Below are positions 48,488-60,192 of a stretch of 64,000 nt of DNA, one piece after another. The stretch's first letter is position 1. The number at the start of each line of letters is the position of its first letter. Origin of the DNA: Hirsutella rhossiliensis. Taxonomy: Eukaryota; Ascomycota; Sordariomycetes; Hypocreales; Ophiocordycipitaceae. Location of the stretch: assembly GCF_020360975.1 (NCBI RefSeq), contig NW_025408671.1:5084001-5148000 (forward strand). Direction: 5' to 3'. The notes beneath the pieces are model-generated. The model saw only the letters and a program-made list of their open reading frames with translations, had not been told where the DNA came from and ran no database searches. A program made the position numbers and the translations under genes.

Positions 48488-49350
48488 GGCGGCGTCGCAC
48501 GGCCTGCATGCCCAGCCAAAGGCGTGCTTCCCGGTCCCAGCCGGTGCCAGCGGAGAGCCGGCGGCTGGTCAGCAGTGACTGGGGGATGCAGCCAGCCTTG
48601 GACTCGTCGGCGGCGACAGTTGGCGGAGGTTGGGGCGACGAAGATTGTCGTTGGTTTTGGTGGACGTCTGTTTGCTGCAGGTGGAAGCTGCCTCCGCCCC
48701 CCAAGTACGCAGCTCGGTCGGGAAATGGGGGCGGGAAGAGTACGGGAGTACCTACGGTACAGCTCTCCACACCAACCACGTCATGTACGAAGAGGTAATT
48801 AGGTAGGTAATTACTACGTACGTATCCGTACTGTAAGTTAATTACGGATATGTCCGTATGGAGGCAGGTAAAAAGAAACGACCATCTGTTAATCTTCACC
48901 GCATCTTCAACAAATCTGCCCGCCCACCATCAATTCTTCACCCTCAAGCAAATATGCGACATCTCAACATTCAAGTCCGAATTGGTCATTGTCGTGTCGC
49001 CCTCGCTACCAAACACCAACCAAATGTCATGCCAGTCATGTACAGTGCGCGCGTGACAACCTCAAAAAGGGGTCACCCATACGTATTCGCGAAACACGCC
49101 GACGTCTCGGTGATGTGTATCCTCAGATTGACAACAAGCAGAGAGATTCAAACAGACATACCCCAAAGGGTACCATCAATACAGGGGATGAGGGAGGAGC
49201 CGACTCCCTTCAAAGCAGGGCAGAGCATCCAACGCCGTATCATGCCCCCATTTTTGCGTCTTGTTGTGACATGTATCATGCCATCCAGTCGAGCCTGGGC
49301 CCATGAGTCGCATGCATAGTTGCCCGTGACCAGTTCTCAAGCCCTCACAT
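48488..49350. other. intergenic, promoter of vps18
   Basis: About 860 bases between tandem minus-strand genes. A cluster of TAC/GTA-rich DNA near 48740-48860 includes TACGGA (48843-48848) facing TCCGTA (48853-48858), a ten-base-or-longer hairpin. No gene is recognised. Confidence 0.45.
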
Positions 49351-50796
49351 CTACGCTTCCTTTTTCCACTCCCCTTGCCACTCCACCCCGCCCCGGCTGC
49401 TGTGTCGCGGGCTCGGCGGCGGCTGGAACGAGACTTGAGGCGCAGCATCGACCAGCTCGGCGCTGGGCGACCTCGATGGCCCCGATGTACTCTGGGCCTC
49501 GGAGCCAGCCTCGAGCGGCTTTCGCGCGGCCAGAGTGCGCGCCTTGACCAAGAGGCCCTTTGCCTTTTCCGGATCCTTGGCGAGGTTGGCCAGCTCGCGG
49601 GCCGCTTGCTCGCACGCCACCTTGCACTTGTCCGGGTCCCACCCCATTTGCTGCGTCAGGAGGCGCAGGCAGTTGGCCTCGAGGGCGTCGAGGCACGATA
49701 TCAGCCAGAGCTTGCCTGCCGACTTGTCGCCCACCAACATGGGAATCGCGTGCTCCGTCACCTGGACATCCACGAAGCCCGCTTCCACCAAGAGCTGCGG
49801 GTCCATGTGTGAGATGCCCCGCTTCCTGCCAATCTGCTCGGCAGCAATCTCGAGGTCCCTGGCCATGTCGAAGATGGGGGAGCCCTCGGAGAAGGCGGTG
49901 AACCAGATCTTGACCGACTCGAGGCTATCAAAGTCGATCAACTCGATCCAGCCGCCCGGCTTGAGCGAGTCGTAGACGCAGTCGTATATGAAGGGCCAGT
50001 CCCGGAAAGCTCCCTCCATGCACCGGAAGTGGATGAGATCGTAGTGGTCCGGGGGCCTATCCCACTCCTCGGCGTCTTCAATCTCGAAGAAGACGTTCAT
50101 GGGAACGCTCTTGGTCTCGGCAATGGCGGATATGTCGGTGCCGACGACCTCGCAGTCGGGGAAGAGCTCTGCCATGCGGATGGGCCATTCGCCGGTGCCG
50201 GTGCCGACGTCGAGTATGTTTTTGGGGTCGTCGAGAGGGACGCACGTCATGTCGCCCTCGAGAAGATGCAGGAAGACTTGGTGCTGCAGGGAAAGGCGCA
50301 GCTGCTCAATCTCGTCGTTGGGCATGTAGTAATCTCTGCAGTAGCGCCGGCCATGAATCTCGCGATAGTCGAGATCCGGCACCCACAGGGATCGGGTCGA
50401 CGCGGCGCTGGAGGGGGTTAGCAGTCGAATGTCGTCGAGGAGTGAGGGCCTCGGATTCGACACGGGAGAGAACTATACTCACTGGTCTGAATAGGCATTC
50501 ATGGGGTCATCCAGATAGAGCTGCATGAGGGTTCCATGCGGGCTGGCCGGGCGAGGATAGTGGCTGACGGGATACAGGGACGCAGTGTCGACATCATGAT
50601 AGTCGTAGTTCTCGTCGGCGGCGGTTTCGTCGTCGTCGTCTGCCATGTCCAGATTACGATCGAGATCCTCGTCGGCGACGCTGGTCATGGCCGTTTGAGC
50701 GCCCTCGCTGGCGGCGCCTTCGCTGACAGTGCTGTCGCTGGAGAGCCTGGCGCAGGGGGTGGGACGGGGGAATGAGGAGTCATCTCGGGCCGCCAT
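49351..50796 (-). CDS. LaeA-like SAM-dependent methyltransferase
   Basis: A class I methyltransferase of the fungal LaeA/UMTA-type family. Some members are nuclear regulators of secondary metabolism and development, but most are uncharacterised. Two exons, 50796-50483 and 50407-49351, give about 456 aa. Exon 1 is an acidic, disordered N-terminus (DDDDETAADENYDYHD). Exon 2 opens with STRSLWVPDLDYREIHGRRY, typical of this group. SAM motif I is NILDVGTGTGEWPIRMAELF, motif II the acidic end of VVGTDIS, and later FIYDCVYDSLKPGGWIELID gives the post-motif III strand. The C-terminal 90 residues are Ser/Pro/Ala-rich and disordered. The intron phase is checked (CA|C). An ATG 20 codons further up (50856) would give 476 aa. 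Whether this is LaeA itself or a paralogue cannot be settled here. Confidence 0.85.
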
Positions 50797-51320
50797 GGCG
50801 ACAGAGTGGGCAGGTTGCGCGCCGTCTTTGTGTTTTATTCGTTGTTTCCTGGCCATCGGGCGTGGATGGCCAGGCTTATCGTGGTCTCAGGTCGGCGGAA
50901 AGGTGCGGCGGCATGATACGAGGCTGAGGAGCGACGGCGAGGCGGTCGAGCTAGGGATGAGTGTTGGATTGCAAGCTCAAGGGGCGAGACGCAAATAGTG
51001 GAGGTGAGTCGACGGAAGCTGGCGGCCGGGAAAGGTGAGTGAAGTCGCCCGGAGGGATCCGAGGCAAGAGACAGGAAGCCGCGGATGGCGTCGCAGGACG
51101 GCAATGGTTCGAGGACCAGCCAGTGGCGCGCGCATGCACAGGAGACGAGGACGGGAGGGGGAGAGAGCGAGAGAAAGGGGGGGTGCAGGTTTGTCGGAAC
51201 TCGGATGAGAGAGATGGAGGTTCAAGCAGGTACTTGGTGCTTAAGTGGAGGAGACTGGAGGGGCTCTCGCGGTGGGCAGATCCCGGGGACGAGGGACAGG
51301 TACTGCGCAGCAGCTGTGCC

Positions 51321-51365
51321 GTACTAGTAGTGCTGTACTAGTAGTGCTGTACTAGTAATTAGTGC
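51321..51365. repeat. three-copy tandem repeat of a GTACTAGTAGTGCT unit
   Basis: Units lie at 51321-51334, 51335-51348 and 51349-51365; the third carries a short ATT insertion. The CTAGTA core is itself near-palindromic. It lies about 525 bases upstream of the LaeA-like methyltransferase ATG. Confidence 0.85.
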
Positions 51366-51774
51366 TGGAGACAAACTGAACTGAGAGTTGCTGGCGGGGT
51401 ACTTGCGGGCCGCCGCGTGCCCAACAGGTATGGATACTGTCCGGTACATTCACCCGCCAACCAGACGAGCAAGTACCGCGCACTGAGCAGTCCCGACCAA
51501 GGATGGATCGATCAGGCCGTCCCGATAGTTCGTCGCCGTGTTGTACAGGCCCTGTTTGAGACTGAGAGACGACGGCAGCTGGTTGGGAGGGGGGGATGAT
51601 CAGGGTGCGGCCTCCTGGGGGACGAATGGTGCTGCATGTATCGAGTACTCGCCGCTATGTACCGTGCGGGATACGTGAGAATGCAAGGTCCCATCGGGAG
51701 GGGGGAGGGCAAAGTTGGCGATACCCGGCTGACGCCCGCACTCATCTTGCAAGTGTACCGACACCCGAGTACCA

Positions 51775-51797
51775 GGTACGAGTACGGTACTCGTACC
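51775..51797. repeat. perfect inverted repeat of GTAC-rich DNA
   Basis: Arms GGTACGAGTAC and GTACTCGTACC pair exactly around a single central base. A further direct copy of ACTCGTACCAG follows at about 51802-51812. Such GTAC-dense DNA recurs elsewhere in intergenic parts of this window. Confidence 0.8.
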
Positions 51798-52609
51798 AGA
51801 TACTCGTACCAGGAGCCTGGCTCTGAAATGCACCTCCAGACGCCGCTGGGACGCGCGGCCCAATCAGAGCCGCAGCCCGGGCGCACTTCGACAGCAGGCC
51901 AAGCCCGTGCTGGGAGACACCTTGTCTCTCATTTCCTCTTGTCTGAGCCTGAGACGGCCACGGAAGCGTCATTCTGCATAGACTTTGTCCTTCGTACCTT
52001 GGTACCGTTCCTGTCTGAGTGCTCCCGTCACGTGAGCCGACAACGGCCTACTCCAGCCGTCTGGTTGCCGGGACCAAGGGCAAGTACCGGTACTTGACGC
52101 CCATGAGCCCGGTCCCAACGGGCTGCACATGCGCTCCGGGACCCTTGATGTGCATAAGCTGCATGTACTCTGTACAGAGGTGCTTATGCAAGTGTCGAAT
52201 AGGTATAGTTATCATCTGCAAAGTCGTCTCCGCACATTCGCGACACATTCTTACGCCCACGCCCGCGTGAATAGAGCTCGATCCCAGCTCGACCTCGAAC
52301 TTCATCACCTCGTCAAGGTAGGTTGACTGAAATCATGACAGAATAGCAGGTGCAACGTCAGAAGTATCAACGCTGACAGCACACCGGGCATGTGTGCGAG
52401 GCCAACAGCATGCATGGCACAAGGGATTCGACGTCTCTTGCTTCTGCCATCGTCTGAGCAGCATTCTGGTCAACAGGGGGTCTCTTGACCCCTGGCCCTC
52501 GCTCATTGTTAGCCATCGTCCCGTGGGTCAGCGTCCAGAATCGTCATCCCCTCGTACCACCCTTAACATGCAGCCTCGTTCTGACCGTGCATGGCATGTT
52601 TGCTACACT

Positions 52610-53265
52610 CATGTCCTGGCCGCCTGCAGCACGCTTACTGTTGGAAGCCGGCCCTTCGACCCGGTAGCAGGAAAAGGGGGCGCCGCAATCCTCCTCACAC
52701 GTCTGCCGCAGATTTCCGAAGCGGTCGGGTGGCAGCGCGTTAGCGTCAGTGCCCTGCTCGAGGGCAGCCTAGTGTCTCCGTTCACCGGCTGGATCGGCAC
52801 GATGGGCGACAGGGCCGGGTCAGCCACGGCGTCGTGGGATGTGAGCTCTGCCTCGCAAGAATTTTCCAGGCCGTCACGGCCTCCGACGAAGGCATTCCTG
52901 ATCTCAAACCAGGCGCCAAGCGCGTTGAGGCCCTCTAGCCCTGGGGCGTGAGTGAGTCTCTAGAAACCGCAGACGAGGCAACCATGCAGCCAGACGTTTA
53001 TCTTGTACCCGGCGACGTCCTTGGCCAGAGCGTCGGGCGTGGAGTATTCCGCAGCTCGTCCAGGGAAGGCCTGGAAGTCGTCGACGAGGTCGAGGTTGAG
53101 AGTTCGAGCCTCCCCTTGCCATTGTCGTACATCATGTTCATCGAGTCCTTGCCCGCGATACTCGGCGTCAACAAGGTTAAAGGAAATGTCGGCCGATGCG
53201 GAGCTGCGGCCTATGATTCTAACTTGCTTGTTGACTGTGTCTTGCCAAGGGGGTAAGCATTACAG
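52610..53265 (-). pseudogene. possible gene relic, family not recognised
   Basis: Reading right to left, a frame from about 53265 runs through DTVNKQVRIIGRSSASADIS and LDLVDDFQAFPGRAAEYSTP to a TAG near 52967. The same frame then stays open with APGLEGLNALGAWFEIRNAF and PIVPIQPVNGDTRLPSS to about 52610. One stop in roughly 210 codons, with ordinary amino-acid composition, suggests a decayed exon rather than chance. Upstream (53460-54120) two hydrophobic stretches (PTVVILSAGLAVSILCSPLI; SGLAYLFLFGLVVTAAG) lie in different frames, as if a membrane protein had frame-shifted. I cannot name a family. It could also be chance open frame in GC-rich DNA. Confidence 0.3.
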
Positions 53266-54940
53266 TCAAATACAGCAAGCAAAGCTGTGGACACTCACGC
53301 TGAGGTAGTTATGTATTGAGGTGGCCTTGACATGTGCGTAAATACCAATAGTGAGCTTGGCGGCTCCAGAACGAGGGCCAACATTGTTATCGACGACAAA
53401 CCATTACCCAAGTGTGACGACAATGCGGCCGGCAGCTGTTACCACGAGGCCGAAGAGGAAGAGGTAGGCCAGACCAGACATTGCGACCAATTCAAACAAC
53501 GGATCAAGGGTGAACAGAGGATGGATACCGCCAGGCCCGCAGACAGGATGACGACCGTGGGCTATTTACACCCAAGTCCGAGCAGGGCGCTTGGCAATGC
53601 AACGCCATCAAGCAACCTCTCCGTTGCCCGGCAACTCCACTCGCGCGGCGACGACGCAAAGGGTATGAGTCTCCAAGTGGGACAGATTCGAAGACCGAGG
53701 CACGTCGAGAGCTTCTCCACCGATATCGATCCCCATTGAGTCTTCTGGTAGGTTACCACCATGCATCAGCATCGCCGGTGGAGAAACGGGCGCTGGAAGG
53801 GGCTCAGCGACACGATATGGGGTACAGTAGACGAAACGATGGCAAGCAGAGGCCAGACCGGCAAGTGGTTCAACAGGCTTGGGCGGACATTGACGTGTGT
53901 GTCGTTGTTCTGGGGACTCTTTCTACGCCAAGAGCACGTACGAGGCATAATTACCGACGGAGCAGAAAGGACCAGTGCTGGGGTAGGAGCAGGGGAATGT
54001 TGCCCCTTTGAGCCACATGCTCCAGTGGTTTCGTTCGCACATTCGTCCGGGTTGCATGACGCGGGTAGAGAAACGATTGAGTCCGGGCGGCCTTGGGTTA
54101 AGCATGGCGTGAAGAGCACATGTGTCTACTGGACCGAGTCGTTTGAGCTTTCATATCCTTGGCCATGGCAGACAAGGTCAAACGATCGCTCAAAGCCTTG
54201 GTCTTCGAGCCATCGTGGCTGCTACTCGGGAGAGACCACGCACTCTACAGTGAAGAGCCAACGGGCAGTATGCAGCGGAAAGGGGGAATCCACCCCCGTC
54301 AACAGTTCCCTCTGAAGCCATCTACGCTACCAACTTTTATATTTCCCTTGCCGTTATGGTGTACCTAGAGACGGCGTAGTCAATGGCCTTTGCCCAGTCC
54401 TGCCGGACAGCCCCTGAAAGCACGGGGTCTATACCCCCGGAGCGTCGTGTCTGTCCCGAGTCAACATTTGATGTCAGCACAGAGCTTGCAGGCTTCCATC
54501 TCTACTCTTACCACCTCTCCGCTCCCGTCATCGGTCGGCCCCTTGGAGACACCCTCGGGGTAGGGCCTTGCTTGGGTCGTGCATGAGATCCTTGCAGTAG
54601 CAGCCAGCGATATGCACGATGAGCATATTCACGCAACGGATCTGTCTTGGTCCGAAGCAACAGGTGGTAACGTGGATGCAGTCCCCGGTCCCGAGAACGG
54701 GAGCCGGGTCAGCGACTGGTGTCCTGCAATGCAAGCCCGAAACGGCCATGTGCATGGCCCAGCTCTGCATGGCTGGACTGGATGGAGCCATCGTCTCCGT
54801 AGTTGGGCACTATGATGGCCTCCTCTTCCGTTGGACGGCTGTCTTCCAGTGCGCTACCACTACGGTATGCTGTTCTATTGGGTATTCTTGGGCTCTCATT
54901 ATCCGAAGCAGAGGAGGTAGGGCAACAATGGGTGTTTGCT

Positions 54941-55010
54941 GTAGCCTTACAAGTCAACCTGCAGCCTCACAAGTCAACCTGCAGCCTCACAAGTCAACCT
55001 GCTGCCTCAG
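54941..55010. repeat. 20-base tandem repeat, three copies plus partial
   Basis: Units lie at 54941-54960, 54961-54980 and 54981-55000, each close to GCAGCCTCACAAGTCAACCT, with a partial fourth copy. Copies 2 and 3 are identical; copy 1 differs by two bases. It is non-coding, about 0.5 kb past the end of the HET gene. Confidence 0.85.
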
Positions 55011-55486
55011 CCTCACTCTCCGTCAGCAGGTGGTGAGGCAGGTCACCGCAGGAACCGCTCTTTTGCCATTTCAAGGCATCAAAAGCACCTGGTGGACTCT
55101 TCTGTCCTGCCGTTGCCTCTCTCTCCCCGAGCAGGGAGACGAGTCTTGCGAAGACAAACAGCTTATCGCAACAGACACTCTGATGGGAACCATGTCGCCG
55201 TGTTTCTAGGCAAGCTGGATACACGAAGTCCGCAGAAACCCTGCCATAGTCTAAGTTGAGGTTCATGAACATCCTCCAGACCGTCCAGCAAATTGTTGCC
55301 ATCGGCCATGCCTTGGTTCCTAGGGGCTCGCAAACCCTCATCGCCTGCGCTATATGGTCAGCCGTCCGGACGACACAACGCAGGCGCCCATGGGCTACCG
55401 AGCCGGGACTCTTTCACTCATCAACATGGCTCCTCGCTTTTTGCCGGCCCCTCTAGGCCTTCGTTGCCGATGTGTAGGGAGGACCT

Positions 55487-57804
55487 CTAAATAAGCCGTA
55501 TCGCCCTCGTCTCGCAGCCATCGAAGAATGCAAGGCCCCCGCGCCCATAGGGTTCGGAGAAGAAGGCTCCGAGTCGATAGAACTCGCCAGGTTTGTTTGC
55601 TGGATGAATCATGAGCCCATAGGCTACCCGTTCTGCTGCACCATATTTCCCCGTCTTCTCTTCACTTCGAGGCGGCCCCTGGACATCGAGACAGGGCGAC
55701 GCAGCACGTGGCTTTTCGCCCGCGAAACCATCACCAAGATACTCGCCCCCAGGGTGGCAAGCATCGGGGACCTCTGGTTCCCGCCTAGAGTCTCCGTAAA
55801 GGTCGTCGTCCAGCTTTTTCTGAGAGCTTGGCGATCCATGGAACCTGTCGGGACGAGAGCTGCTGTCTTCGTTCACCGTGCTCCCAATCAGCAAGAAACT
55901 GACTGGCGCTTCCAACCCATATTGCCCATCCCTTAGATCGAACAAGTCCTCAGACTCGCAGTCTGCCTCAAAGTCCGTTAGATATCGACCCTCTAGTCGC
56001 AGCGTTTGCCTAGATATGCCACCGGTGTCTTTGAGTTCGTCGAAAACGAGACGCCGTGAGCCTGTATACACCTTGGCTGAAATGTCTAAATGTGCGCTCT
56101 CGAGTTCACCGAAGGGATTGGCCCCTTTTAGTTTGACAGAAGCGCGCAAGATGGAGTATTCAGGTCGACAGTGGTCCACGGTGTGGTCAGCGTACAGGCT
56201 GAAAGAGACCAGGGTCGAGTGGCTTCCCCAGCTCCAGGAGGGAGCAATGTACTGCGAAGGATGCTCCAGCTGAGCCATCAGGTCTGCATATTTGGGCCTA
56301 TTGCTTCGAGCGCCGGTCCAGTGGAGAGACCGGCTGAGATCCCCCTTCCACAAGCCGGCCAGGTATTCATCGCGCAGCCGCTCGGCAAACAAGGTCGCGA
56401 TCCCGGCAATCGACGGCCATAAGTCGGTTGGGCGCGTAAATTCAGGAAACACGCAGGAACACTCGGCGGCAACGTCGGCCCACTCCTTGTGTAGCACAGA
56501 CGGTGAGCCTTGGTTGATCAGTCTCCGGTTCAGCATGCCAAACTCACAGGGGAGCTGGAACCTTCCCATGGAGCAGTGTCCCTCGATGCATTGGAAATGG
56601 ATGTTGTTTCGTCCGAAGAAGACCATGCGCGTCGAGGATAGGCGTTCTTGGAGTGTCCAGCCCCTTTCTATCCAAGTTGTTGCTGCAATCTCATAGGCCG
56701 ACGTGGCGCTACAAGACGGCTGGTAGATGGCGAACATGATAGGGGTAGTCGGGCCACGGCGTTGATGCAGAGGAAGAACGACTCTATCTGATCTGTCGAC
56801 GAAACCCTCCTCGCAGTTGTTGGACACTGGAGCACTGATGGTCAGGTATGCGTTGCTGTATATCTTGTCCATTTGCATACACTGAGCCTCCCAGTCTGAG
56901 CCGACATCTTGAAGGATGCAGAGGGCATCGACCCAGAGATAGGGGATAGTCAATGCTCTGGCCGCAGACACGGCGTCTTTGACGACTAGGGGCAGCTTCG
57001 ATGCGGGTATCTCGCGGAGGTGCTGCGAGAGATTTCCAGTTTGCGTCTTGAGCTGCTTGTCTGCATGGGGAAGCGGCCCCCAGCAATATGTGAGTGCAGC
57101 GTAGCGTGGCGGCTCGACGCCCGGGGGTGGATGGAAGTCCGAGTTGCCAGCATCGTTGGTGAGGACGAGACGCAGCTGCCCTTGGTCCACTTTGATGAGT
57201 CGATCCGGAACAAAGCCCGGCTGGGCTGTAAGGTGGTCATGGGCAACACAAGCCTCCAGCTTTGACGTTATCCACCGTATGCGGTCAGAGTCGAGCTGGG
57301 TCAGCGGCGTGGCGAGACCAACCGCTGAGTTTTGAAGGGGCCGTGTGGCAGAAGCGATGGGACAATCAAAGTAGACGATGTCCTTTCCTTCATCTGAGTG
57401 GCCCTTGATTAGTTGGACAAACGGCCTTGGATTCAGTTCCTGCGGCTCTTACCACTACGAAACTTGACTCTGAGACAGGCGAGGCCATAGCCGCCGCCCC
57501 CTTTGCGGCAGACGACATACCAAAGCGATATCACGACCGCCATGCTGCTCATTTTCCTGAAAACCGCCAGGCGTGAAGCAAAAAGAAGAGAATCAAGAAA
57601 TCCACAAAACCCACAGCCTTTTTCTCTTCGTTTGGAGGCCTGGGACATTTCAGGGATCTGGTCGGCCAACTCCCAGCCGAGCTTGATTTCCCGGTACTGG
57701 TGGGTGTCGTCGGAGCCCAGGTCATGGACGGCCTCGTTCAATTCTAGAGCCTTGCACCTGGCGCAGAGTTGGGCGAGCTGCGGCAGGGGAGATGCCGATT
57801 CCAT
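55487..57804 (-). CDS. HET-domain (heterokaryon incompatibility) protein
   Basis: A protein of the fungal HET family. HET domains act in non-self recognition and regulated cell death, though most members are uncharacterised. Two exons, 57804-57453 and 57393-55487, give about 752 aa. The first about 120 residues hold a Cys-rich start (LCARCKALE, GCGFCGFLDSL), common in this family. The HET domain follows with YAALTYCWGPLP, YLWVDALCILQD, CMQMDKIYSNAYLTISAP and TWIERGWTLQERLSSTRMVFFG, all three classic blocks intact. The C-terminal 400 residues have PSWSWGSH and no NACHT, ankyrin or WD repeats. The intron acceptor at 57394 (actcag) gives RS|DEGKDIVYF in frame; a nearer AG would put in a stop. 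An upstream ATG at 57942 would extend the protein by 46 residues. Confidence 0.9.
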
Positions 57805-60192
57805 CCTGGTCCTTGCCGAGGAACAGACGGGGCTCGTGCGTATTGGCCAGACAAAGTTCTTGGTTGGTCCCGCCGTTGATTCTTCATGCCCGATCCGCGG
57901 GGGCAGACGTCGGTCATCACTGAGCTTCAACGATCCAACCAATTACGCGCTCTATACGTAGCAGCTCCCTTTTACGCCCTGGGCTGGCTGCAAGCCACAT
58001 TCATGGTCCCCTCGGTCAGCAGCTGCCACCACGGGCTGAAGAACAATTCTGATGACGCGGCCGAGCTATATCCAGCCGTGGCTGACCCGGACGAGATGCG
58101 TCGATGGGCTAGTCGTGACGAGGGCAATGGCAAGTGCATCTACGAACACAATACTCTCATAATGGGCTTAAGTCAGTCGTTGGGATGACCCGGCAACGGT
58201 CGCTCACTGCACGGCCGGCCCTGCCGAGCGTCTTGGCCGGCACCAGAGCAAGTGTCCGTAAGTACATGTGCGAAAGTGCAAATACCAGCAGTGGTTTTCT
58301 ATATAAACCAGATGAAGCAATATAAAGGCGCCGAGGTGTCCCCCATGGTATCTCCATAGCCGATGCACAGCGCCTAGACGTCATCAACTTTTCCAAGGAA
58401 AAATAAAGGGGTAAGGCGGAGTCCAAGTTTTCGTCCAAAGGCATTAAGCCAGGGTTTTTCTCTGCTGCAGATGTTCTAGATGCCAAATAAGCCTCTGGCG
58501 TATTTCAATAATAATAATACGGGGTAAAGAAGTTGATTCGTCCATGCTATTCGTCGTCCCTTGTCTAGAGAATAGAAGCCCTTTTAAAACGGCTTCCCGA
58601 GGTTTCAGCCCCGCGGGAGCGAGGTTGAGTTGATTCTGAAAGCTCAAGCCAACCACTTACGAGGGCCCTCGGATACTATAAGATTTACTTTCGAATACGG
58701 CCTCAACACGGCATTGGTTGGGGATCGGCTCTGTCGCCACTACTGGGTATAGTCGTATAGCCACATTGACCTAGACTATAATAACTCGTAGATGCTTTTG
58801 TTTCATAAGTCCATCACGTGTAGGCCGTGCAGAGTCGAGGTGTGACAAAGACCCCCAGTGCCGGGCGAGATGCTCAACGGCGTTCAAGCCTGGTTCCCAG
58901 GCAGGACATGTACACGCAGCCAGTCAAGGAGAGACCGACCATGTAGCATTCTCTGCCCTGTCGAGAGACTGACGTCCCACCGATCGCCAGCTTCTCAAGC
59001 CACGCCCGAAACGGCCTCGCCGACCGCCACTTGTCCCTCAATGCTGCACCTCCGGCGATAGGGCCCACGATCGCCTTCCGAGTGATCAGACCAGAAGGGT
59101 TCGGGTGCATTACTAATTCTTTTCTAAGAGTAATTGTGTAATTGTGCTCTCGTACGACGACATCAAGTAGAGTACATGGACAAGCCGACGTCCCTTCCCT
59201 GTGGGCCGACTATTGCTCCCCTTTGCGACAGCTAGAAACCGTCGTAGTTAAGCCAACCATGACTTTATAGTTGGCTGGGCTTTCGTATACCTTTGCATCT
59301 GAGCCGACCGTACGTTAAATATTCGGCTCGGACGCAACCCTTTGAATGGGGAGCAGCAGTCCTCCGGTCACTCACAGGGATTTCAACGAATTATTAGATC
59401 GTCATGAGCTTGGCAGTACATTGTTCACTGCGGGACCCAATGTGGGCCCAAATACCGCCATTTGTCGGTCTATTGGGTGTCATCGAGGTCTTCAATAGTC
59501 GGCAATAAATCCACTCTACTAGTGTATGCTTGTTGTGGGGTTGATGCAGTTGCTCTTACAGGGCAGCTACATGCGAATAACTGGGGGACGCGGAACCAGA
59601 GCTCTGGCTGTCTACTTGTTGAATGCAAGTTGTGTAATTCCCCAATGGCTTACCCGTAATCTTGAGTATATCAGGAGCTACAGGAAGACAGATGCGGTCT
59701 TGGAGAGGTTGTCAATGGATATGCTTGGCAACTAGATCGTTGCGCAAGTCTTATGTACAATGGCCGGGGACCGCTTGGGCACTGTCTCCGTGCCTGTTGG
59801 CCAAAGGAGCCCTCTTTGCTAGGTCATGCTTTCGGAAAGAAATCCGGGCTGCGGCTCTCTTTTTGGTACTTATAAGCCGGGGGACATATCGCTGCCAAGC
59901 CTCGTATCTCTCTCCTGTCTTATTGTGTTGCCACCTTCAGTATTTCCACCGAGGTAGAGGAGATGGTGGTCAGCAGGCAATCCCGGACTTGTGAGGGTAA
60001 AGCTACCATGATAACACTCGGCATATCCCTTCTTTAGATGGATGGGAGCGAAATACGAGAGGGGCCCTTTGAAATTCCTGAATTGATTCCTCTCAGAGGT
60101 GCTATATATATATATATATATATAAGTCTGAGCCTGTTCGCCGTCACGTTTTCGTCGCTGTTCCCCCTCGGTGGCTTCCGGCAGACGACAAG
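57805..60192. other. intergenic, AT-richer island
   Basis: About 2.4 kb with no recognised gene. From about 58270 to 60120 the DNA is visibly richer in A and T than the rest of the window. It holds two neighbouring hairpins: AGCCAAC (59251-59257) with GTTGGCT (59270-59276), and GAGCCGA (59301-59307) with TCGGCTC (59323-59329). The right end carries a TA run (60103-60124). A degenerate transposon is possible, but no transposase or terminal repeat pair could be demonstrated. Confidence 0.4.
60103..60124. repeat. (TA)n run upstream of the flavoprotein gene
   Basis: About eleven TA units end 69 bases before the ATG of the thioredoxin-reductase-like gene. It may act as a TATA-rich core promoter element, which is inference. 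Confidence 0.6.

Larger units (their letters stand above)
50797..55486. other. 4.7-kb relic-like or intergenic stretch
   Basis: No intact gene was found. The left part (50.8-52.3 kb) is promoter-like DNA with the GTACTAGTAGTGCT triplicate (51321-51365) and a GTAC-rich palindrome (51775-51797). The right part (52.5-54.1 kb) contains, on the minus strand, several long frames with protein-like composition interrupted by single stops (see separate entry). At 54941-55010 is a 20-base tandem repeat. Nothing here matches a family I can name. Confidence 0.4.
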
